DNA from: a virus
Length of the DNA stretch: 64,000 nucleotides
Reading direction: 5' to 3' (one strand)
Virus record (IMG/VR): IMGVR_UViG_3300046507_000667
Coordinates: 1-64,000 of that record
Positions 1 through 8,466 of the stretch are shown piece by piece; the stretch's first letter is position 1; each line of letters begins with the position of its first letter. Made by a program: the position numbers and the translations under genes. The notes below the pieces were generated by a model. It had not been told where the DNA came from. It was given only the letters and a program-made list of their open reading frames with translations, and searched no databases.

Positions 1-84
1 TTCAGTCTGTGCATCTGTAAATACATTGCTAAATGTAGCTAAAGTAGAAGCAATCGACGCATTAGGAGAGATTGGTGCTGGCAT
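1..84 (-). CDS. hypothetical protein, cut by the window edge
   Basis: Only the first 28 codons are present; the gene continues beyond base 1. It starts with MPAPISPNAS and is rich in Ser, Thr and Ala. The ATG lies directly after the TGA of the upstream gene, so it is probably translationally coupled to it. The start of a polar, low-complexity N-terminus fits a virion protein, but this is a guess and no family is recognised. Confidence 0.6.
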   Translation of the reverse strand, partial: MPAPISPNASIASTLATFSNVFTDAQTE

Positions 85-85
85 A

Positions 86-499
86 TCACTGCTCGTCTAG
101 ATTGATTTTACGATGATGATCTTCATCCTTCTCTTTATCTTCATGATCAGGATATTTGCCTTCTAGAGCATTGAATGTCTTGACCTTAGCCTTGAGCATA
201 CTTAATACTTTAATTTGAGCACGTAACTCTTTGCAACGATCTTCATCAGACGGCTTAGTTTCTTTCAAACCATCTTGAGCTTTCTGACGGACATTATCAA
301 TCTCAGTGAGAAGTTCAGTCTTATCGCTATGAGATTTAATATGCTTTGCACGTTCAATAAGCTTATCAGCTTGAGTAAGTGAGAAGTCTTTGTATGTCTT
401 AGTGACCCAATGTTTTAGGTCTTCAATCTTATCTGCAAAGAATCCTTTATCCTCATCTTCAGTGAGCACTTCCTTTTTGAGTTTAAGAAAAATTGTCAT
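86..499 (-). CDS. small charged coiled-coil-like hypothetical protein
   Basis: 137 residues starting MTIFLKLKKEV. I prefer this start over an upstream one because an AGGA ribosome-binding site lies just before it and the longer version would run back into the preceding gene. The protein is rich in Glu, Lys and Asp, with long helix-forming stretches and an acidic/His C-terminal tail. It lies between two other minus-strand genes with almost no spacing, so it belongs to one operon. No enzymatic motif is visible and no family is recognised. Confidence 0.7.
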   Translation of the reverse strand: MTIFLKLKKEVLTEDEDKGFFADKIEDLKHWVTKTYKDFSLTQADKLIERAKHIKSHSDKTELLTEIDNVRQKAQDGLKETKPSDEDRCKELRAQIKVLSMLKAKVKTFNALEGKYPDHEDKEKDEDHHRKINLDEQ

Positions 500-500
500 G

Positions 501-1070
501 TCAAATCCTGTAAAGGGTAACTCGGAAAATGTCAGCGAAATTATCAATGTGTACTGTCTTTTTTGCAAAGACCTGCACTGATCCAATTTCAGAACCGTCA
601 GTACCGATAGTTAAACTGTTTAAAATATTTAAATCATTTTTATTTTTAAAATCTTCTCTAAATTCAATACACATAATAAGTTTAATTCTTTTATTAATTT
701 TAATCTTTAAAGAAGTATTTAAAGAATATACTTTACCTTTAATAAAAGTTTCATATCTTTTAAAAATTAAAGTGTTTAATAAATAAATTAATTTATTTAA
801 AAATTTATTTTTAAATGTATTAATATTAAAAAGACTACCAAAAATATAAGGAGTTGTAATAAATTGTGCTAAAAGTGCAAACTTACTTACAGTTCCTACT
901 TGAGCAAAAAGCTTTACAAATTCACCATCAAATGTATAATCTTTAAGCCCACTATCAATTTCAGAAATTGTCTTTTCTGGAAAGCAATTGTATAGCTCTT
1001 CATTGAAATCAATGGTGATGTCGCCATTGTTCACAAGACTTTTTAAATCTGAATATGTTAACGGAGTCAT
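501..1070 (-). CDS. hypothetical protein with an unusually AT-rich middle
   Basis: 189 residues starting MTPLTYSDLKSL. The middle third is dominated by Lys, Asn, Ile, Leu and Phe codons, and the DNA from about 600 to 860 is markedly more AT-rich than its surroundings. The ends of the gene have normal composition. A hydrophobic patch (residues about 65-85) could be buried or membrane-associated, but is not a clear transmembrane helix. The gene sits directly upstream of the 86-499 gene. No family is recognised. Confidence 0.65.
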   Translation of the reverse strand: MTPLTYSDLKSLVNNGDITIDFNEELYNCFPEKTISEIDSGLKDYTFDGEFVKLFAQVGTVSKFALLAQFITTPYIFGSLFNINTFKNKFLNKLIYLLNTLIFKRYETFIKGKVYSLNTSLKIKINKRIKLIMCIEFREDFKNKNDLNILNSLTIGTDGSEIGSVQVFAKKTVHIDNFADIFRVTLYRI

Positions 1071-1107
1071 GATTTTCCTTAGAAGCTTACGTTATGATTC
1101 TACTATT

Positions 1108-1815
1108 TTAGTTATTGATGACTGTTTTTGCAAAATAATCATTGAATGGCAAGAAGATATGATCGGTAAGTTGAATAAATTCAAAACCTTCATCTTTAGT
1201 TGCCTTTGCTTTTAGTTCCTCTTTATATTCATCACGAGCTTGATAGTGAGCATTTGAACCTTTAATTTCGATGATAAGATTCAGTGATGGAATATAAAAA
1301 TCTGGTAGATAGAATGATGCTACATCACCCTGTCGATAGTAAATAGTTGGTGCTGGAGCAAAGCATTGTGAATTGAATTTATAAACTACCTCAAGATACT
1401 TGAGAAAATCATATTCATAATCACCTGTAACACGAGTTACATCGCCATTATTCCATACATAGTCCTTCGAAATTGAACGACTATCTAACATTTTCTTTTG
1501 CTGCTCTGGATCATCTAGAATATGGTATTTACCATACTTAGCTAGCATCTTCTTCTTAAAGTCTTCACGATATTGAAGGCGCTCTTCTTCATTAGCAAAG
1601 CGTTCATAACGTTCAGTTACTTCATTCCAAGGCGTCGGTTTTCCAGAAAGCACAGACCTACCTTGTGTCTTTTTATATTTCAGATTGAAATAAAGACGTG
1701 AAGGTGACATATCGTCTGAAAGTAGGTTTGGATACTTTTCTTCAATATAAGCGTACATCTGTGCCTTAGTTGAAAACTTAGCCTTATCCAAGGGGAACAC
1801 AAATTGTTTTGCCAT
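1108..1815 (-). CDS. PD-(D/E)XK nuclease-like protein
   Basis: 235 residues starting MAKQFVFPLD; an upstream TTG start is possible but has no better support. Residues 171-186 read PDFYIPSLNLIIEIKG, the classical PD-(D/E)XK nuclease core with Asp172, Glu183 and Lys185. The Glu-containing helix near 133-142 may supply the remaining acidic residue. The core is followed by HYQARDEYKEE, as in many Vsr-like and phage nucleases. It could be a recombination, homing or head-completion nuclease; T4 gp4-like proteins have been suggested to carry this type of fold. The N-terminal half has no recognised domain. It is the first gene of the minus-strand group and faces the lysis genes. Confidence 0.6.
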   Translation of the reverse strand: MAKQFVFPLDKAKFSTKAQMYAYIEEKYPNLLSDDMSPSRLYFNLKYKKTQGRSVLSGKPTPWNEVTERYERFANEEERLQYREDFKKKMLAKYGKYHILDDPEQQKKMLDSRSISKDYVWNNGDVTRVTGDYEYDFLKYLEVVYKFNSQCFAPAPTIYYRQGDVASFYLPDFYIPSLNLIIEIKGSNAHYQARDEYKEELKAKATKDEGFEFIQLTDHIFLPFNDYFAKTVINN

Positions 1816-1907
1816 GATTTTATATGAGAGTTGCAATATAGTATTATAAAGTTGTTAAACAGTTAATTAGTTTGTAACTTCTCTTCTTTTTGCAAAGGAC
1901 TTATATC

Positions 1908-2309
1908 ATGCTTAAAATCGCACTATCATTTTTACATAACCTAGTAGGTAATCTTAGGTATGTACTACTCTTACTAGTCATTGCATTTGCTGGATACTAT
2001 ATCCATTCTTATATCAAGACTAGTGAGAAAAACCAAATCATCAGTGAAAATAACATCGTTTTGAAGAATACAGTTACCTCGAATGCAAAAGCAGACAAAG
2101 CTAAAGCCGAGATTACTGTGGTTCAAAGTGATGCAGTCTCCGCTACTATCGCTACAGCTAGTGATATTAGAAAGAAGACTGACATAGTTAAGAAAGCTAA
2201 TGAAGCTATTAGCACAAATCAAAAAGTATCAAATGATACTGTCAATGCAATTCAAGCATTATCAGATCAATTTGATGAAGATGTAGCTAATCTACCAGAC
2301 CTAAAATAA
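1908..2309 (+). CDS. putative inner-membrane spanin subunit (i-spanin-like)
   Basis: 133 residues starting MLKIALSFLH after an AAAGGAC ribosome-binding site. One N-terminal transmembrane segment (about residues 17-35) is followed by a charged, helical, coiled-coil-like periplasmic region. This is the topology of Rz-type inner spanins, which join an outer-membrane lipoprotein to fuse the membranes at lysis. The call rests on topology plus the nearby lipoprotein gene at 2745 and the membrane protein gene at 2320. Spanins are too divergent to confirm by eye. Confidence 0.5.
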   Translation: MLKIALSFLHNLVGNLRYVLLLLVIAFAGYYIHSYIKTSEKNQIISENNIVLKNTVTSNAKADKAKAEITVVQSDAVSATIATASDIRKKTDIVKKANEAISTNQKVSNDTVNAIQALSDQFDEDVANLPDLK

Positions 2310-2319
2310 GGAAAAGACC

Positions 2320-2742
2320 ATGACACCAATTCCATCAGTAGCTACTTATATGCTAGCTGAAACTCTAATACTTCTAGTAATTTTTCAGCTAAAGCACCTT
2401 GTTGCTGACTATATTTTCCAAACTAAATACATGCTTGGAAAATTTAAAGATACTAGTTGGGTTCTTCCTTTATCAGCCCATGCATTGGTTCATGGATCAA
2501 TCACATTTGCTATCATTGCAAGTTATATTGGAATTTTCAATGGAGTTCTAATTGGCTTGATTGATTTTATAATTCACTTTGTAATTGATCGTCTTAAAGT
2601 CATTGCAAGTCGTAAAGTTACTATTGATAAACCGAAATTTTGGATTGCTTTAGGAGTAGATCAAATGTGCCATCATTTGACTCACTATAGCTTCATATTC
2701 ATTGTCATCTGTAATAAATACAGTCACTTCTTGGTAAAATAA
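2320..2742 (+). CDS. DUF3307-like polytopic membrane protein in the lysis cassette
   Basis: 140 residues. Three or four hydrophobic segments are visible. The N-terminal region contains QLKHLVADYIFQTKYM, which resembles the conserved start of DUF3307 phage and bacterial membrane proteins. His residues in the other segments (HALVHGS, IIHFVIDR, CHHLTHYS) fit that family. The gene starts 10 bases after the putative inner spanin and ends 2 bases before the putative outer spanin. A holin-like or lysis-related role is suggested by position only. Confidence 0.55.
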   Translation: MTPIPSVATYMLAETLILLVIFQLKHLVADYIFQTKYMLGKFKDTSWVLPLSAHALVHGSITFAIIASYIGIFNGVLIGLIDFIIHFVIDRLKVIASRKVTIDKPKFWIALGVDQMCHHLTHYSFIFIVICNKYSHFLVK

Positions 2743-2744
2743 TT

Positions 2745-3092
2745 ATGAAAACACTTCTTAAGGTCACCATCGCATTAGCTGTTATTTATCTTCTTACTGG
2801 TTGTGGAATCTTCCAGTCAAAAGTACCTGCTCAAATAGTTGCTAAAGAAAAACTAACAGTAGTTCCACTAGATAAGAATCTTTTTAGTTGCCCAAAACCA
2901 CAGCCTGTAAAGTCTAAGTTTACTAATCTGGCAAATAAAGAAGTTTACGAAAAGGAACTAGACGCCGCCTTCAATGAAGCCTATGCTGCACAAGTTCAAT
3001 GTTATAAGTCAATGGTAAATATTCAAGTTACTTATGATAAGACTGCTGCAAAGATTCTTGAAGCAAATCAACCTGACACAGCAAAAAAGTAA
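2745..3092 (+). CDS. putative outer-membrane lipoprotein spanin (o-spanin-like)
   Basis: 115 residues. The N-terminus is a lipoprotein signal: MKTLLK, a hydrophobic stretch, then the lipobox LTGC with Cys20 as the lipidated residue. The mature part is polar with several Lys/Pro residues and two further cysteines. A lipoprotein next to a single-pass membrane protein with a helical periplasmic domain is the usual arrangement of a two-component spanin pair. Its presence argues for a Gram-negative host. An unrelated lipoprotein function is possible. Confidence 0.55.
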   Translation: MKTLLKVTIALAVIYLLTGCGIFQSKVPAQIVAKEKLTVVPLDKNLFSCPKPQPVKSKFTNLANKEVYEKELDAAFNEAYAAQVQCYKSMVNIQVTYDKTAAKILEANQPDTAKK

Positions 3093-3098
3093 TTTATT

Positions 3099-5009
3099 AT
3101 GCAGATTGCACAAGAAACGTTTAGTGTTGTCGAAGATATTGTCAACTTTATCTCGCTTCTTGTCTTTAAAGATGAGCAAGAAGCAGATAAGCAAGAGACT
3201 CAAGAATCTGCTGCTGCAGCGGCTACATATCTTTCAGCAGTATTGAAAACTGATGGTAATACTGAAGCTCAACGTGCTGTCATTATTAAGACATACGTTG
3301 AAAAGAATAAGTATTACAAATGGTTATGGCGTAAATATGGTGTACCTTACTACACTTCTCGTCTAGCTAAAGACTTAGATATTGTATATCAGCCCACTGC
3401 AGTATTTACATCTAAACCACTCCTACAGAATTACCGCTCTCTATATAAAGAGTGCTTAACGTATTTCTATTTTACTTCCTATTCCAAAGCATTGGAAGGG
3501 CAAGATAATTATCGTAATCTAGCACTATACATTATCAATCTTATGGCATTCATTAAGATGATTCATGTACAACTAGAAACTCCTTACGATATCGATTTGA
3601 TGAATGAGAACCAACTAGATAAGTTCATGATGAACTTTGGTATCTCATATTTCCGTCGTTTCCCTATTTACTATAAGCAAAATCTTGCTCGTAGACTTAA
3701 TACTCTAATTTCAGAGAAGGGTACTGACCGAGTCATTACTGATATCGTCAATGTCTTTGGATTCGATAACGTTGAGCTACATCGATACCATCTAGTACGT
3801 GATGTCACCGATCCAAAAAATAAGTTTAATAGTATCATTACTAAGCCTAAATTCATTAGTCATAATATTGCTCTACCTTCATTGGCAGTGGCTATTAAAA
3901 CTAATCAGTACAAGGTATGGAATTATAATTCAGTAGTTGATGATGATCCTACATGGCAAGCTGATCCAAATGAAGTAGCTTCATACAATTTTGATCATAT
4001 TCAAACTAAATACTTCTCAGTTGAATCCAACTTTGAACTATTTAAAAGTGCAATGGATACTACATATCTATTGAATGTCATTAAGGAAGTTCGTAGAGAT
4101 TATTCAGCTAGAGATAAGATGACGATCTATCTCACTAATATCTCTAACCTTCCTATCAAAATTGAAGATTTGATTCTTACTTTACAAGTACTAAGCTTGA
4201 TGTATCATGGTGTACAAGATGTAATCCAATATGATCTAGATAATATTGGTGACATTTATATGTACAATATTCATGACAGTTTAGTCGAAACTAAGAAATC
4301 ATTCAATACTGATGATGCTTCAGTTCGTGAGACAGTAATGCTCACTGATATGGATAGTGTAAATAGTTTTGGTTTTACTGATACTAATGCTTTACATAAG
4401 CAAGGTAAAAAGGTCCGTTCATATTATGAAGATCTTTTAGAATCAACTACAAAGTATCCTAAATTTAAAGCTCTTGTAGATTTATACAAGTTTAAATTCA
4501 TCCAAAAGTATAATAATAGTGTATTTAAACCATATGCTACTTATACTGACTATATCAGAGCCAATAATAAAGACCTTGGTACTTACCTTCAAGCTATCAC
4601 TGATATTGTAAGTGACACTGATCGTAAAGATGAAATTGAACGCCAAATTGTATATCTAACAGATGCTGTTAAAAATGCATTAGGTGATAATACTCTTGTA
4701 TTTGATAATGATGCTACTGACATTATGGCTTCATATATCCGTGAAGTAGTGGATGTATTCAAAGCATATACAGTAATGCTAAAAGATATGAAAGTATCTA
4801 TTCTTGTCAAAGATAAGACTGTATATAAGCTTATTGATGATTACTATTTCCATGCACATATGGAATGGACTGACAGAATTCCTGATTTAAGTGATGCTAT
4901 CAATCCTATGCATGGAAAAATGGATGCTTATAGAAAGAAAGGATTTATGTGGCGTGATTATGTACGAGTAAATGATTCTTTTACTATTAATCATGTAGAT
5001 TACTCATAG
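3099..5009 (+). CDS. large virion-type protein, possibly baseplate-associated
   Basis: 636 residues. The region around residues 190-235, including RLNTLISEKGTDRVITDIVN and a following FGFDNVELHRY, resembles a pattern seen in phage baseplate proteins ('KGT..ai..if..fGi..v'). The rest is rich in aromatic and Asp/Asn residues, as in structural proteins. It is followed after 50 bases by another virion-type gene. It starts 6 bases after the spanin lipoprotein gene, so the lysis and structural genes share a transcript. No catalytic motif is visible and the family assignment is uncertain. Confidence 0.55.
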   Translation: MQIAQETFSVVEDIVNFISLLVFKDEQEADKQETQESAAAAATYLSAVLKTDGNTEAQRAVIIKTYVEKNKYYKWLWRKYGVPYYTSRLAKDLDIVYQPTAVFTSKPLLQNYRSLYKECLTYFYFTSYSKALEGQDNYRNLALYIINLMAFIKMIHVQLETPYDIDLMNENQLDKFMMNFGISYFRRFPIYYKQNLARRLNTLISEKGTDRVITDIVNVFGFDNVELHRYHLVRDVTDPKNKFNSIITKPKFISHNIALPSLAVAIKTNQYKVWNYNSVVDDDPTWQADPNEVASYNFDHIQTKYFSVESNFELFKSAMDTTYLLNVIKEVRRDYSARDKMTIYLTNISNLPIKIEDLILTLQVLSLMYHGVQDVIQYDLDNIGDIYMYNIHDSLVETKKSFNTDDASVRETVMLTDMDSVNSFGFTDTNALHKQGKKVRSYYEDLLESTTKYPKFKALVDLYKFKFIQKYNNSVFKPYATYTDYIRANNKDLGTYLQAITDIVSDTDRKDEIERQIVYLTDAVKNALGDNTLVFDNDATDIMASYIREVVDVFKAYTVMLKDMKVSILVKDKTVYKLIDDYYFHAHMEWTDRIPDLSDAINPMHGKMDAYRKKGFMWRDYVRVNDSFTINHVDYS

Positions 5010-5059
5010 CCAACAAACCTTTAGAATTTATAGCTTTCAATAACTATCTTGGATATATA

Positions 5060-5752
5060 ATGATCGAATTTTTAGATGAACCAAGGATTATGCGTCTGGA
5101 AGATCAGATGCTAATGAAGGATATGGCTGGTAGTAAGCGCACCAAAAACTTCATTGTAGTTCGTTCACCACGTACAGGTGAAATTCTTTGGACTAGACAC
5201 AATCTAGTAGTTAATGGTGGTCGTGAGTTTACACTCCGTAAGCTATTTAATATTCCTTATGCTGGTGAAACTGCAAGTCAACTTTGTAGTCGTAAGGTAG
5301 CATTCTTTGGTATTGGTTCAGGTGGCACTCCTGTAGCTGATCCATTTATGCCTATCGCTCCAACTCCAGCAGATTCAAAGCTAAATAATGAAGTAGCTTT
5401 CCGTTCAGCTACAACTACTGCTCCATTAACTGATACTGAATTAGGTCTATATAACGACCAACGTTCAGATGGTACTGGTGGCTTCTTATATTATAAGAAA
5501 GCCTTCACTGATATGGAGCTAGTACTAAATACTAATACTGATGAAGATTATGTCCATCTAACTCTTGATATTTCAGATTTAGATGCTCGTGGCGCACTTA
5601 TTAGTGAACTTGGATTATTCACCGCAATGAATAATTCTACTACAAATACATGGTCCAATTATCAACTATTTACTCGTATTACCTTCCAAACTGAACCAAT
5701 GTCAATTGACACTAGTAAAGGTTTGAATATCGATTACTACGTATATGCCTAA
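5060..5752 (+). CDS. virion-type protein, probably tail or baseplate
   Basis: 230 residues starting MIEFLDEPRI. It contains the stretch ILWTRHNLVVNGGREFTLRK followed by VAFFGIGSGGTP. This 'N-x-V-V-N-x-G-R ... G-x-G-x-G' layout recurs in phage tail and baseplate-associated proteins. The C-terminal part is strand-rich (LFTRITFQTEP ... IDYYVYA). It follows the 636-residue virion-type gene and ends that plus-strand unit. The exact structural role is unknown. Confidence 0.5.
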   Translation: MIEFLDEPRIMRLEDQMLMKDMAGSKRTKNFIVVRSPRTGEILWTRHNLVVNGGREFTLRKLFNIPYAGETASQLCSRKVAFFGIGSGGTPVADPFMPIAPTPADSKLNNEVAFRSATTTAPLTDTELGLYNDQRSDGTGGFLYYKKAFTDMELVLNTNTDEDYVHLTLDISDLDARGALISELGLFTAMNNSTTNTWSNYQLFTRITFQTEPMSIDTSKGLNIDYYVYA

Positions 5753-5771
5753 GTAAATATAGTATTCTCAT

Positions 5772-5789
5772 GGATATATTATTTTCATG
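5772..5789 (+). promoter_or_regulatory. phage promoter motif (GGATATATTAT-N5-TG)
   Basis: The sequence matches the recurrent AAATATATTAT-N5-TG motif except for GG in place of the first two A residues. It is the first of a tandem pair upstream of the 34-codon ORF and the structured noncoding region. Confidence 0.5.
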
Positions 5790-5848
5790 ATAATGTAATT
5801 CATAGAGAATACTAATAAATATGCAAACCGTATTATTGCAATATTTAT

Positions 5849-5866
5849 GGATATATTATCTAAATG
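5849..5866 (+). promoter_or_regulatory. phage promoter motif (GGATATATTAT-N5-TG)
   Basis: This is the second copy of the motif, 77 bases after the first, with the same GG variation and the same TG spacing. It points at the 5972 ORF and the noncoding region at 6.1-6.5 kb. Confidence 0.5.
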
Positions 5867-5901
5867 CACTTATGATGTTAATAAGAGCCTGAAGTACCGT
5901 A

Positions 5902-5933
5902 CTTAAGCTTAATGAATCACTAGAAAGCTTAAG
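5902..5933. other. perfect 9-bp inverted repeat
   Basis: CTTAAGCTT (5902-5910) and AAGCTTAAG (5925-5933) form a perfect stem with a 14-base loop. It lies between the tandem promoter motifs and the small ORF. There is no T-run after it, so it is not an obvious terminator; it could be a protein-binding site or a 5' untranslated hairpin. Confidence 0.5.
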
Positions 5934-5971
5934 ATATATCCTATTATATTTACGATAAAGAAGCAAAGCTA

Positions 5972-6076
5972 ATGCAATCACAAATCATTGATCTTAGCGA
6001 AGAACAGCAAGCACATACAGTTAATAGCCCGGAAGATGATCGCCGGGATGATGATTGGTGGCAAGCACTTCGTTAA
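5972..6076 (+). CDS. 34-residue acidic peptide ORF
   Basis: A complete short frame from ATG to TAA: starts MQSQIIDLSEEQ and ends DDRRDDDWWQALR. The upstream AAGAAGCAAAG is only a weak ribosome-binding site. It is the only plausible coding frame in the 800 bases between the virion-type gene and the RNAP beta' gene. A small acidic peptide with a WW pair could be an inhibitor-type early protein, but no function can be read from it, and it might be chance. Confidence 0.4.
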   Translation: MQSQIIDLSEEQQAHTVNSPEDDRRDDDWWQALR

Positions 6077-6114
6077 AGATCTATTGATATATAAAAAAGA
6101 TTCATTAGTGTAGT

Positions 6115-6253
6115 AGGATATAGTAGGGTCTCCAGAGTATTGGAGTTATTTGGTTTGCGAGGACCAAAGTAGTAAAATGATTCCGATGCCACGGAGTCTC
6201 GTAGTTGCTGTATCTCTACGAAACTAAGATATTTGCCAACTGTAGTATATCCT
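6115..6253 (+). ncRNA. candidate structured noncoding RNA, multibranch fold
   Basis: Three local hairpins can be drawn: CTCCA/TGGAG (6130-6145), TTTGGT/ACCAAA (6149-6168) and TCGTAG/CTACGA (6199-6221). They are enclosed by a closing stem AGGATATA (6115-6122) with TATATCCT (6246-6253). The strand has no good ORF. The closing stem resembles a tRNA acceptor stem, but there is no T-arm or anticodon arm, so it is not a tRNA. The call is by hand-folding only. Confidence 0.4.
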
Positions 6254-6360
6254 TAGGGGTTTTATTGTAGTACCGAATCCTTCAATGGATTCAGGACCGG
6301 AAGTTTAGTAATACTAATAAATATAAGTGCGCCTGGATAGTCATAGGCAACTAATGGGAA

Positions 6361-6397
6361 GACTAGCTACATCGTAATTGATACATCGTAGACTAGC
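6361..6397 (+). repeat. mirror-ordered pair of direct repeats
   Basis: GACTAGC (6361-6367) and ACATCGTA (6369-6376) are repeated in reverse order as ACATCGTA (6383-6390) and GACTAGC (6391-6397). Both are direct repeats, not inverted ones, so they do not form a stem with each other. They lie inside the noncoding stretch between 6077 and 6562. Their role is unknown. Confidence 0.5.
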
Positions 6398-6400
6398 AAA

Positions 6401-6467
6401 AATGCTTTAAAGTGCAGGGTATATAGGAGTGATCTGTAGAAGTCACCCATATATCAAAAATAGCATT
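6401..6467 (+). ncRNA. second nested hairpin of the noncoding region
   Basis: AATGCT (6401-6406) pairs with AGCATT (6462-6467) and encloses a longer imperfect stem, 6421-6432 with 6443-6454. With the upstream multibranch fold and the terminator at 6494 it may be one transcript of about 600 bases starting at the tandem promoters. It could equally be the 5' leader of the RNAP beta' gene. I see nothing else in 6254-6360 except the hairpin GAATCC/GGATTC (6275-6292) and a weak GCCT/AGGC stem (6331-6348). Confidence 0.35.
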
Positions 6468-6493
6468 GTGTGGTAGACGTGATCAAAATTTGG

Positions 6494-6522
6494 TCCTGAA
6501 GATCCTATATGGGTCTTCAGGA
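6494..6522 (+). terminator. hairpin terminator before RNAP beta' C-terminal gene
   Basis: TCCTGAAGA (6494-6502) pairs with TCTTCAGGA (6514-6522). The long T-run is about 15 bases further on (6541-6550). It would end the noncoding transcript or attenuate transcription into the RNAP gene. Confidence 0.6.
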
Positions 6523-6562
6523 TTAATTCTGTTTGCTTCATTTTTTTTTTATAAGAGAAATT

Positions 6563-7978
6563 ATGGCTGATACTGATATCGAAAATCAAGAGAATACGGA
6601 TATCGCCACTGAAGAGCAACCTAAACCACCAAAAAGAATTGATCCAAAAGATCTTAATTCGGTATTTAGTTTGCTTGAATCCGATATTACAAAATCATTC
6701 TTGATGGAAATGTTTGCAGTAAATGGAGATGCTGATGATGCAATAGTACCTCCAAATACTCCTATCAAGATTGATCCAAAAGTAATTCCTGAAGGTAGTC
6801 CGATTACTCAGTTTAAGAATTACAAAGATTTGGTTGGTAAGGAAACTACCATCGGCCGGATCATAGTAAATTTATTCATTTTTGGTATTTATGTCCACTT
6901 TGCTAAAAAAGAAGGTGGCATTGCAGATTATCCACTATATCCATTAGTCAACTTTGTTGATGCAGCTTTTGATGCTAAGACAATGAAAAATGCTGACTCT
7001 AATATAGTTAAACTCTATATCAATAGTCAAATAGATCACCAAGTTCTAACTGATTATATTGATAGATTGCAGTGGTTAGGTTATACATCCGCTATCTTTA
7101 CTTTACCTAGTCTTGATCTTAAGACTATTGTACCTGATGAAGAAACTACAAGAGTCAAGAATAAGCTTATTGCAGATAACCGAGATGCTATTGAAAATAA
7201 AGACGTTCTTAAATTCACTGAAATTGAGAATAAGGTTCTTGATGTAGCATCAGAAGAGCTTACTAAAAAGGGTGCCACTGGTAAATTCATTTACGATAGT
7301 GGATATAATGGATCGTGGAGTAACAACTATAAAGTTACATCAGTTTTCCGTGGAGTTGCTACGAAGACTGCAGATCCAAATGCTTTTGAAATTTGCTTAT
7401 CTAACCTTACTGAAGGTGTATCTAAAGAAGATATTCCTGCCCATGCTGACTTGGCTGTTCAAGGTGCAGCAGGTCGTGCTATTGACACCCAAAAGGGTGG
7501 TTATCTAAATAAGATCTTTATTAATGCATTCTCTGGTGTAGTTGCAGATAAAGAAGGTTCTGATTGTGGATCAACTAGAACAATTGATGCCATTATCACT
7601 AACAAGAACTATGATAACTACAAGTTTAGGTATATCAAAGAGGGTAGTAAATTAGTTCGTCTAGACGATGATAATAAAGACAAATATCTTGGCAAAGTAA
7701 GCAAATTTAGAAGTCCGATGTTTTGTAAGACACAAAAAATTTGTAATCATTGCCTAGGTGATATGTTCTATGTGATGAAGATTGAAAATATTGGTATGCA
7801 CATTGCCCGTATTTCAACTCGAATCATGCTATTGTCAATGAAGGCATTCCACAATATGGCTCTTAAACCTACAGAGTTTAATCTAAATGACTATGTAGAA
7901 GAAGCATCTGTTAAGATTAAGCCTAGTAAGCCTATTACAGATTCTATCCCTAAACAAGATAGATTTGAATTAACTTAA
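6563..7978 (+). CDS. RNA polymerase beta'-like subunit, C-terminal piece
   Basis: 471 residues starting MADTDIEN; the start is chosen for the AAGAGAAATT ribosome-binding site just before it. Residues 300-318 (QGAAGRAIDTQKGGYLNKIF) match the trigger-loop region of beta', where cellular enzymes have a similar GA..G..DTA.K...SGYL.R pattern. A cysteine group follows (Cys388, Cys394, Cys397). It lacks the DFDGD motif, which is found in a separate gene at 41856. Beta' is therefore split into at least two polypeptides, as in phiKZ-like phages. It would work with the beta'-N and beta-N pieces in this window and a beta-C piece that I do not see here. Confidence 0.75.
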   Translation: MADTDIENQENTDIATEEQPKPPKRIDPKDLNSVFSLLESDITKSFLMEMFAVNGDADDAIVPPNTPIKIDPKVIPEGSPITQFKNYKDLVGKETTIGRIIVNLFIFGIYVHFAKKEGGIADYPLYPLVNFVDAAFDAKTMKNADSNIVKLYINSQIDHQVLTDYIDRLQWLGYTSAIFTLPSLDLKTIVPDEETTRVKNKLIADNRDAIENKDVLKFTEIENKVLDVASEELTKKGATGKFIYDSGYNGSWSNNYKVTSVFRGVATKTADPNAFEICLSNLTEGVSKEDIPAHADLAVQGAAGRAIDTQKGGYLNKIFINAFSGVVADKEGSDCGSTRTIDAIITNKNYDNYKFRYIKEGSKLVRLDDDNKDKYLGKVSKFRSPMFCKTQKICNHCLGDMFYVMKIENIGMHIARISTRIMLLSMKAFHNMALKPTEFNLNDYVEEASVKIKPSKPITDSIPKQDRFELT

Positions 7979-7991
7979 AAAAAAAAATAAC

Positions 7992-8020
7992 CCCTATACC
8001 CCCGTCAAGGAGGTATAGGG
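7992..8020. terminator. bidirectional intrinsic terminator
   Basis: CCCTATACC (7992-8000) pairs with GGTATAGGG (8012-8020), with A-rich sequence before and T-containing sequence after. It lies between the convergent ends of the RNAP beta' piece and the minus-strand gene at 8027. Confidence 0.8.
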
Positions 8021-8026
8021 AATTAT

Positions 8027-8458
8027 TTATTCTACACGATAACCTTGAAAGGTAATCTTAGTAGGTGCAATAAGATCTGCTTCAGTTAGAAGCTTTTTAA
8101 TATTCGATTCAAGAATTGGTCCGTGACTAGAATCCTTTACATTGATAGTAAAGTTGATGCTTGCCTTAGTCAGTAAATCGACATTCATCACACTATTAAA
8201 TAGTGTATGCATCATCTTAATGACATTAGGAATGATTCGTTCGTGACCTAATGCATATTCTCTAAAATGGATAGTTACCGATACTTTCCTATAAGTTTCT
8301 TTAGCTAGATGTAATGCAAAAGTACGAATTGCTTCCGCCTGACTATCTAATTCCATATTGATAGGAAGATCAAACATAAGAAACATACGGAAGTCTTCCA
8401 TAGCATCTTCAATATGAATGATAACACTATCTTTTGTCATATTTGGCATGATACCCAT
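8027..8458 (-). CDS. hypothetical protein, possible member of a small beta-helix-beta family
   Basis: 143 residues starting MGIMPNMTKD, with an AAGGAT ribosome-binding site upstream. A strand-like segment (VSVTIHFREYAL), a hydrophobic helix and another strand (ASINFTINVKD) give the same broad layout as several neighbours between 8.4 and 11.7 kb. It is the last gene of a minus-strand group that starts near 11.2 kb. No known family is recognised. Confidence 0.7.
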   Translation of the reverse strand: MGIMPNMTKDSVIIHIEDAMEDFRMFLMFDLPINMELDSQAEAIRTFALHLAKETYRKVSVTIHFREYALGHERIIPNVIKMMHTLFNSVMNVDLLTKASINFTINVKDSSHGPILESNIKKLLTEADLIAPTKITFQGYRVE

Positions 8459-8466
8459 TTTTATCC

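Noticed and set aside
6116-6252. tRNA gene, because of a 7-bp acceptor-like stem
   Set aside because: No T-arm, anticodon arm or usual length; the internal hairpins do not fit a tRNA even with an intron.
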